Shown here: piece after piece, positions 59,774 through 64,000 of the stretch
Layout of the letters: each line of letters opens with the position of its first letter
How positions within the stretch are numbered: position 1 is the first letter of the stretch
Assembly (NCBI RefSeq): GCF_007971025.1
Contig: NZ_CP042436.1
Location: 4,402,001-4,466,000 of the forward strand
Direction of reading: 5' to 3'
From: Mucilaginibacter ginsenosidivorans
Lineage (GTDB): Bacteria > Bacteroidota > Bacteroidia > Sphingobacteriales > Sphingobacteriaceae
DNA length: 64,000 nt
Notes under the pieces: generated by a model
Seen by the model: only the letters and a program-made list of their open reading frames with translations
What the model was told of the DNA's origin: nothing
The model's database searches: none
Made by a program: the position numbers and the translations under genes

Positions 59774-60496
59774 TCAGTTTACATGCGTTACGGTAGCAGC
59801 GCCAACTTTTGAAGTATTTACGTTGGCTGGATTACCTTTGTACTTCACATCGGCAGCGCCGGTAGAGCTTACCTGCAGGTCGTTCAATACATTTATCTCG
59901 CAATCGCTGGCGCCGGTGGTACGCACCTCATATTTACCAACCACAAAGTCAAAAGCGTGCACGGTTCCGTTGCCTGTCATTTCGATTCGGTGCGAGGTTG
60001 CCTGGCCCCTGAGCGTGATCTCGCTGGCCCCGGCGCTTTCAGTACTTACGTTTGCCGCCGACAGGTCCATATTAATATTACTTGCGCCGTTAAGTTTGAT
60101 GTCAAGGTCTTTGGTATTGATCTTGCCGTCCGATAAAAAGTTAATTGCACCCGACCCTTTTAGTTTTTCGAGGTTGTGAACGCCGATACTGATCTCCATC
60201 TGACCGCTCGGGCAAACATTCTTTTTATAATATATCTTCAATTCGTCGCCGTCCGATTCGACATGGATATATTTCATCAGGTTATCGTCGGCGTTGATAT
60301 TTACATTAAGGCTGCTGTCCTGTTTCAGGGTTACCTTAAAGCCGCCCGACACATTGATACGGGTAAAATCGCTCACCTTATGGTTCTCTGAAACGTGATT
60401 GCCCGAACCCTTAACACACCTGAACCTGCAGGATGGCAGCACGGCTATGGCAAGGAGCGAAATAAATGCTATAGGAATTAAAGAGATCTTTTTCAT
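59774..60496 (-). CDS. GIN-domain (DUF2807) lipoprotein
   Basis: A 240-residue exported protein. A signal peptide with lipobox LPSC (about residue 23) is followed by a DUF2807 beta-helix-like domain: FTRINVSGGFKVTLKQDSSL, KLKGSGAINFLSDGKI, LNGASNINMDLSAANVSTES and TGAADVKYKGNP. The repeated G-A-S/N turns are typical of putative auto-transporter-adhesin head GIN proteins. Function is unknown, probably surface-associated. It is a different subtype from the paralogues at 60676 and 62772. Confidence 0.88.
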   Translation of the reverse strand: MKKISLIPIAFISLLAIAVLPSCRFRCVKGSGNHVSENHKVSDFTRINVSGGFKVTLKQDSSLNVNINADDNLMKYIHVESDGDELKIYYKKNVCPSGQMEISIGVHNLEKLKGSGAINFLSDGKINTKDLDIKLNGASNINMDLSAANVSTESAGASEITLRGQATSHRIEMTGNGTVHAFDFVVGKYEVRTTGASDCEINVLNDLQVSSTGAADVKYKGNPANVNTSKVGAATVTHVN

Positions 60497-60601
60497 GATT
60501 GGGTTGTTTTGTTGTATTAGACTATAAGGAAATTATACCGGTTACATCAAATATATATTTTAATTTGGATTTGAGCTATAAGAATCAGGGTTGGTTTGAG
60601 T

Positions 60602-60640
60602 AAAAAAAGCCGCCCGATCTTTTGGGATACGGGCAGCTTT
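60602..60640 (-). terminator. Rho-independent terminator after GIN gene copy A
   Basis: On the minus strand AAAGCTGCCCG pairs with CGGGCGGCTTT (one mismatch) and is followed by a T-run. It lies 36 bases after the stop at 60676. Confidence 0.85.
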
Positions 60641-60675
60641 CTGAACATATATAATTGAATTCTTGCGATGATTAA

Positions 60676-61302
60676 TTATAAACCTGCGAACTCGTCGGCT
60701 TTTGCGTTACTTTTTGCTACACCATCGATAGTTCTTACCAGGTGAGCTGCTGCAAATTCGGTGCTGTTTAAAGTAGCCGAACGGTCGCATTTCAGATTGC
60801 TTTGCTCAACATTACCTGCAATATCGGCTTTGGCGCGGCCCTTCAATATCACATTCATGCCGTAACCATCAACTTTCAACTTTGCATAGGCATTGTCGCT
60901 TAAAGTTACGGTCAGGTCGAGTGGTGAAAGTTTGCCGAATGACCTTACTTCGGCATTGTCATAAGCGGTTATGGAGCGAAGGTCGGCTGATTTAACCCAA
61001 ACCACCAGTTTCTGATCAGCATAGGACGAGATGCGCAATACGCCGTTCTGGCTTTGTACCAGGGCGCTTTGTTCGTAATATTTATTGTAAACCTTTACCT
61101 GGTCGGCTTCGCCGTCCGATACATAAAGTTCAACATTTCCGCGAACTTCTATCTTGCTGATCTTTGATACATCAGTAAGCACTGTGCTTACTTCGTTATT
61201 GCTTTTGGCGACTGAATCATTTTTGCCGTCTGCCAATGCTTGGTTTCCTATTCCGAGTGCGATTGCTGCAACTGCTACCAGGGAAAATATTTTAGTTTTC
61301 AT
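60676..61302 (-). CDS. Exported GIN-domain protein, copy A
   Basis: A 208-residue protein with a Sec signal peptide (KTKIFSLVAVAAIALGIGNQ). The mature part is a DUF2807-like domain (ISKIEVRGNVELYVSDGEAD, KVYNKYYEQSALVQSQNGVL, DLRSITAYDNAEVRSFGKLS). Over the first 91 mature residues it matches the paralogue at 62772-63380 at 84 positions, whereas the C-terminal parts differ strongly. It is monocistronic with a good terminator. The upstream DNA also resembles that of the paralogue (CATAAGAC, then GTTACAG-CAAAA). Function is unknown. Confidence 0.85.
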   Translation of the reverse strand: MKTKIFSLVAVAAIALGIGNQALADGKNDSVAKSNNEVSTVLTDVSKISKIEVRGNVELYVSDGEADQVKVYNKYYEQSALVQSQNGVLRISSYADQKLVVWVKSADLRSITAYDNAEVRSFGKLSPLDLTVTLSDNAYAKLKVDGYGMNVILKGRAKADIAGNVEQSNLKCDRSATLNSTEFAAAHLVRTIDGVAKSNAKADEFAGL

Positions 61303-61584
61303 ATGAGTAATATTTAAAAGTCGGTTGTTTTTTATTTCCTAATTACACTCATAAGACTATGTGCAAGGGGGCGTCGTTACAGCAAAAATGCCCTTATTAG
61401 TTATACAGGGGCTTTTTTTCGGTAAACCGGGGATTTCAGTCGGTGAAAATTTTTGGCGCCAGACTAATAGCATCCGGATTGCGGCAGTTCCGGCTCGTGT
61501 CGCAATGATACCGTAATATTGTCGCTCTTGGCAGTCACGAAAGCTGCATCTTCATAGTATCTTTATTCGGAAAAATGTGTTACC

Positions 61585-61953
61585 ATGACAAGCTCCCAGA
61601 TCAAATTCGAAACGGTAGACCAATACATAGCCTCATTTCCGGCAGATGTTCAACAAAAGCTCGAAACTATCAGAACGGCCTTTAAGCAGGCCGTTCCCGG
61701 AGCGGCAGAGCTGATACACTACCAGATGCCCGCGCTCGATTATAATGGAAAGCTGGTTTACTTTGCCGCGTTCAAAAATCATTATCACATTACGTTGCCC
61801 CATGCGGGTAAGGTACTTGAAGCCTTTAAAGACGAGTTATCGGGCGTCGATATCTCAAAATCGACCATCAGGTTACCAGCCGGCAGGCCATTGCCAATGG
61901 ATCTGCTTACCCGGATGGTGAAATTCAAAGCAGAACAGCTTAGGGGGAAATAG
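61585..61953 (+). CDS. DUF1801 protein (YdhG/iron-chaperone-like fold)
   Basis: A 122-residue cytoplasmic protein. The motifs VDQYIASFPADVQQKLETIR, ELIHYQMPALDYNGKLVYFA and HYHITLPHAGKVLEAFKDEL match DUF1801/YdhG. Family members have a frataxin-like fold and are annotated as possible iron chaperones; the biochemical role is not settled. It is divergent from GIN copy A and 263 bases upstream of the XRE gene. Confidence 0.88.
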   Translation: MTSSQIKFETVDQYIASFPADVQQKLETIRTAFKQAVPGAAELIHYQMPALDYNGKLVYFAAFKNHYHITLPHAGKVLEAFKDELSGVDISKSTIRLPAGRPLPMDLLTRMVKFKAEQLRGK

Positions 61954-62216
61954 TATAGTCTATATACCCCAGAAAGATAGTAATGAACAGGCATTTGATG
62001 TTAAAACACCAATTCCATTATCCTGGCTTCTGCTAATTTGCCAGTTATCCTTGAGGTGAAATTGTCACTGAACTGTTTATCAAACATTTATTTATCCACA
62101 ACGCTTCTTTTTTAACTTTTGCTTTTCTTATATTTAACCCGCAGATAACCTTGTGGTTACTTTAATACCAGATAGTTAATTTGATCGACCAAAAATTATC
62201 GCACGTACCCCAAAAA

Positions 62217-62573
62217 ATGGCAAAAAGTAAATCAAACTCGCCTGTTGGAAACAACATCAGGCGCCTGCGCGAAAACAACAAATGGAGCCAGCAGGTAATA
62301 GCCGAGAGGCTGAACATTTCCATCCCCGCCTATTCAAAGATCGAAACCGGCGTTACGGATGTAAACCTGTCCAGGCTTGAGCAGATAGCCCACCTTTTTG
62401 AAGTGGGCCTCCCAGGGTTGTTCGGTGGCGACGCGATACCCGCGCCAATGCCTACGCCCGAATTCGAAAAGCTTGAAAAGGAACTTTCTGAATGCGAGAA
62501 AGAGATCTTATACCTTCAGCGCAAGGTAATACAGCTTTACGAAGAACTTAACAAAGTAGCGGTTAACCAATAA
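62217..62573 (+). CDS. XRE-family HTH regulator with C-terminal coiled coil (copy 2)
   Basis: A 118-residue protein. The ATG at 62217 (MAKSKSNSPVGNNIRRLREN) is preferred over a TTG at 62181. The HTH_3 domain has WSQQVIAERLNISIPAYSKI, then ETGVTDVNLSRLEQIA, identical to copy 1 at 34526. The tail LQRKVIQLYEELNK repeats the copy 1 coiled-coil motif, while the linker is Pro-rich (IPAPMPTPEFEKLEK). It lies between two GIN-domain genes. Targets are unknown. Confidence 0.88.
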   Translation: MAKSKSNSPVGNNIRRLRENNKWSQQVIAERLNISIPAYSKIETGVTDVNLSRLEQIAHLFEVGLPGLFGGDAIPAPMPTPEFEKLEKELSECEKEILYLQRKVIQLYEELNKVAVNQ

Positions 62574-62596
62574 AACACTACCTTTCATGAGGAAGA

Positions 62597-62619
62597 TCAG
62601 CAGGTTGTTCGCCTGCTGA
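62597..62619 (+). terminator. Hairpin after XRE copy 2
   Basis: TCAGCAGG (62597-62604) pairs with CCTGCTGA (62612-62619) across seven bases, 23 bases after the stop. No T-tract follows. A second GC-rich palindrome GAGCGCCCCGGGGGCTC lies at 62656-62672. Confidence 0.5.
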
Positions 62620-62687
62620 CCCGCCTCATCGTCACCTCATTTTCCGCGCCTGTCAGAGCGCCCCGGGGGCTCAATGTTATGTGCAAC

Positions 62688-62716
62688 AAAAAAGCCACCT
62701 GCGTTGTACAGATAGC
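62688..62716 (-). terminator. Rho-independent terminator after GIN gene copy B
   Basis: On the minus strand GCTATCTG pairs with CAGGTGGC (two G-U pairs) and is followed by TTTTTTG. It lies 56 bases after the stop at 62772. Confidence 0.75.
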
Positions 62717-62771
62717 TCTCTCTGAAATATATGCTGAACTTGTACCCCCAACCGGGGTAAAAGGGGATTGC

Positions 62772-63380
62772 TTATAAAGTAGCCATATCCAATTGATAGG
62801 CTGGCACGTTCCGGTTCTCGGTCATGTGGACTGCTGTAAAGTTTACCTTATTTACGCTGGTAGCCACGTCATGTTTCAGGGTCATGTCGTTCGCGGTGCC
62901 GGCAAGGTCGGCGGTGGCATGGTCGGCAAGGGTAACATTGGCGCTGTAAGCATCCAGGTTTAATTTAGCCGAAGCCTCATTATGCAGGCTAACACTCAGC
63001 TCTATCGGGCTTAACTTACCAAACGATTTTACTTCGGCATTGTCATAAGCGCTGATAGAACGCAGGTCGGTGGATTTAACCCAAACCACCAATTTCTGGT
63101 CGGCGTATGAAGAGATGCGCAGCACGCCGTTCTGACTTTGTACCAATGCGCTTTCTTCGTAGTATTTGTTGTAAACTTTAACCTGGTCGGCGTCGCCGTC
63201 AGATACGTACAGTTCAACGTTACCGCGAACTTCGATCTTACTGATTTTGTTAACCGTGGTAAGCACCGTGCTTACTTCGCTTTTATTTGCTGCCCCGTCT
63301 TTGTCGGCTGCGAATGATGTATTACCTATCCCTAATGCTAAGGTGGCGATGGTTGCGAGTGTTATGATTGTAGTTTTCAT
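62772..63380 (-). CDS. Exported GIN-domain protein, copy B
   Basis: A 202-residue paralogue of the protein at 60676. It has a Sec signal peptide (TTIITLATIATLALGIGNTS) and a DUF2807-like domain (ISKIEVRGNVELYVSDGDAD, DLRSISAYDNAEVKSFGKLS). The N-terminal half of the mature protein is nearly identical to copy A, but the C-terminal half (LDAYSANVTLADHATADLAG) is much diverged. The kinase gene at 63626 lies upstream on the same strand, 245 bases away. It is probably monocistronic. Confidence 0.85.
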   Translation of the reverse strand: MKTTIITLATIATLALGIGNTSFAADKDGAANKSEVSTVLTTVNKISKIEVRGNVELYVSDGDADQVKVYNKYYEESALVQSQNGVLRISSYADQKLVVWVKSTDLRSISAYDNAEVKSFGKLSPIELSVSLHNEASAKLNLDAYSANVTLADHATADLAGTANDMTLKHDVATSVNKVNFTAVHMTENRNVPAYQLDMATL

Positions 63381-63625
63381 CGTTTTATTATGCTGATTGT
63401 GAATTATATATGTTCTTTGTTTTTAAATACATCCATAAGACGATACGCCGGAATAAACGTTACAGGCAAAACCCGACTATTAGATGTACGGCCTTATTTT
63501 CACGGTGAACGGGCTGTAATCGTCGGTGAAAAGTTGGGGTGATGAAAGAGCTTGGCGGGGGCGCCCAGCGATGACGGAAATTTAACGGTAGCAATTTGAT
63601 TGAAACTGTAACAGCAGGGTAACTA

Positions 63626-64000
63626 TTAAGTCTGCGGCGGTATAATCATACTGAAATGATAGCCCTGCCCCCGGGGCGAGTTCATTTTCCAACTGGCTTG
63701 CAGCATTTGAAGCCTGCTTATAATATTGTACATGCCCATCCCCTTTTTTAGGTTCAACCCGTCCATCCCTTTGCCATTGTCGATATAGCTGATAAGCAGG
63801 TTATCATCCTTTACATCAAAATTTAAATTGATCGCCGTTGCGCCGGAATGTTTCAGGGTGTTGCTCACCAATTCCTGCAATACGCGGTAAACCGCCAGCG
63901 ATACATCAGGTCCCCAGGGTGTCGACCTCGCGCTTTCGCTACTGGTGAATTGCACATGCAGCCTGCTTGCTTTCTCGAGGTTTTCACACAATTGCTCAAC
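63626..64000 (-). CDS. NarL-type sensor histidine kinase, C-terminal part (5' end outside window)
   Basis: The last 124 codons of a kinase; the frame is open to base 64000. The visible HATPase_c domain has the N-box VLQELVSNTLKHSGA, the G1 box SYIDNGKGM and a G2-like GMGMYNIISRLQML, as in HisKA_3/NarL-type kinases. It ends with GYHFSMIIPPQT. The phospho-acceptor region and sensor domain lie outside the window, and a LuxR-type response regulator would be expected nearby. Confidence 0.88.
   Translation of the reverse strand, partial: VEQLCENLEKASRLHVQFTSSESARSTPWGPDVSLAVYRVLQELVSNTLKHSGATAINLNFDVKDDNLLISYIDNGKGMDGLNLKKGMGMYNIISRLQMLQASWKMNSPRGQGYHFSMIIPPQT

Overview
The window is chromosomal DNA of a Bacteroidota bacterium, most likely Sphingobacteriaceae and closest in feel to Mucilaginibacter or Pedobacter. 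The assignment is inferred from gene content: two-component propeller sensors with a Y_Y_Y domain, DUF1080 and GIN-domain (DUF2807) proteins, DUF4290 next to murA, a SusC-like plug domain, a TTTG-N19-TAnnTTTG promoter, and weak Shine-Dalgarno sites. No tRNA, rRNA, CRISPR array, prophage or insertion sequence was seen.

Layout. (1) 1-2921: 5' part of a large propeller hybrid sensor kinase, cut by the window edge. (2) 3132-20406, all leftward: a 17-kb sugar-oxidation locus. It has two GMC flavoprotein dehydrogenases, two Tat/lipoprotein gluconate-2-dehydrogenase-subunit-3 partners, a cytochrome c lipoprotein, four TIM-barrel isomerase/epimerase-fold enzymes, two Gfo/Idh/MocA oxidoreductases, a DUF1080 protein, two MFS transporters and a DUF1349/TolB-like propeller protein. 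(3) 20548-36933: a TPR histidine kinase, thioesterase, SlyD-like isomerase, DUF255 protein, M1 peptidase, small unknown proteins, an ADH-AraC pair, UvrD helicase, an XRE regulator and a TPR protein with a kinase-less HisKA segment. (4) 36934-48692: a small exported repeat protein with a long structured leader, an M20 dipeptidase facing a dipeptide epimerase, DUF4290-murA, a GT39 membrane protein, DUF486, an LtaS-like sulfatase-fold protein and a cystathionine beta-synthase-like enzyme. (5) 48881-54760: a 1959-residue alpha-2-macroglobulin with a SusC-type carboxypeptidase-D/plug module inserted. (6) 54838-59526: amn, clpX, clpP and tig. (7) 59774-64000: three GIN-domain proteins, a DUF1801 protein, a second XRE paralogue and the 3' end of a NarL-type sensor kinase.

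How region 2 may work (inference). The Tat-exported, lipid-anchored small subunits would carry the leaderless GMC subunits to the periplasm. There the FAD and a predicted [3Fe-4S] cluster (C-x5-C-x3-C in both) would oxidise sugars, probably at C3, and pass electrons to the cytochrome c lipoprotein. Exported TIM-barrel and DUF1080 enzymes would then cleave or rearrange the 3-keto-glycosides. MFS proteins would import the products for the leaderless Gfo/Idh and TIM-barrel enzymes in the cytoplasm. The locus has no SusC/SusD pair and no classical glycoside hydrolase.

Other points of interest are the A2M-plug chimera with deviant Arg codon use inside the insert, a MurA with Asp in place of the fosfomycin-target Cys, a 9-residue-repeat exported miniprotein, the kinase-less HisKA protein, two near-identical XRE DNA-binding paralogues, a duplicated GIN gene, and several unrelated palindromic intergenic elements.
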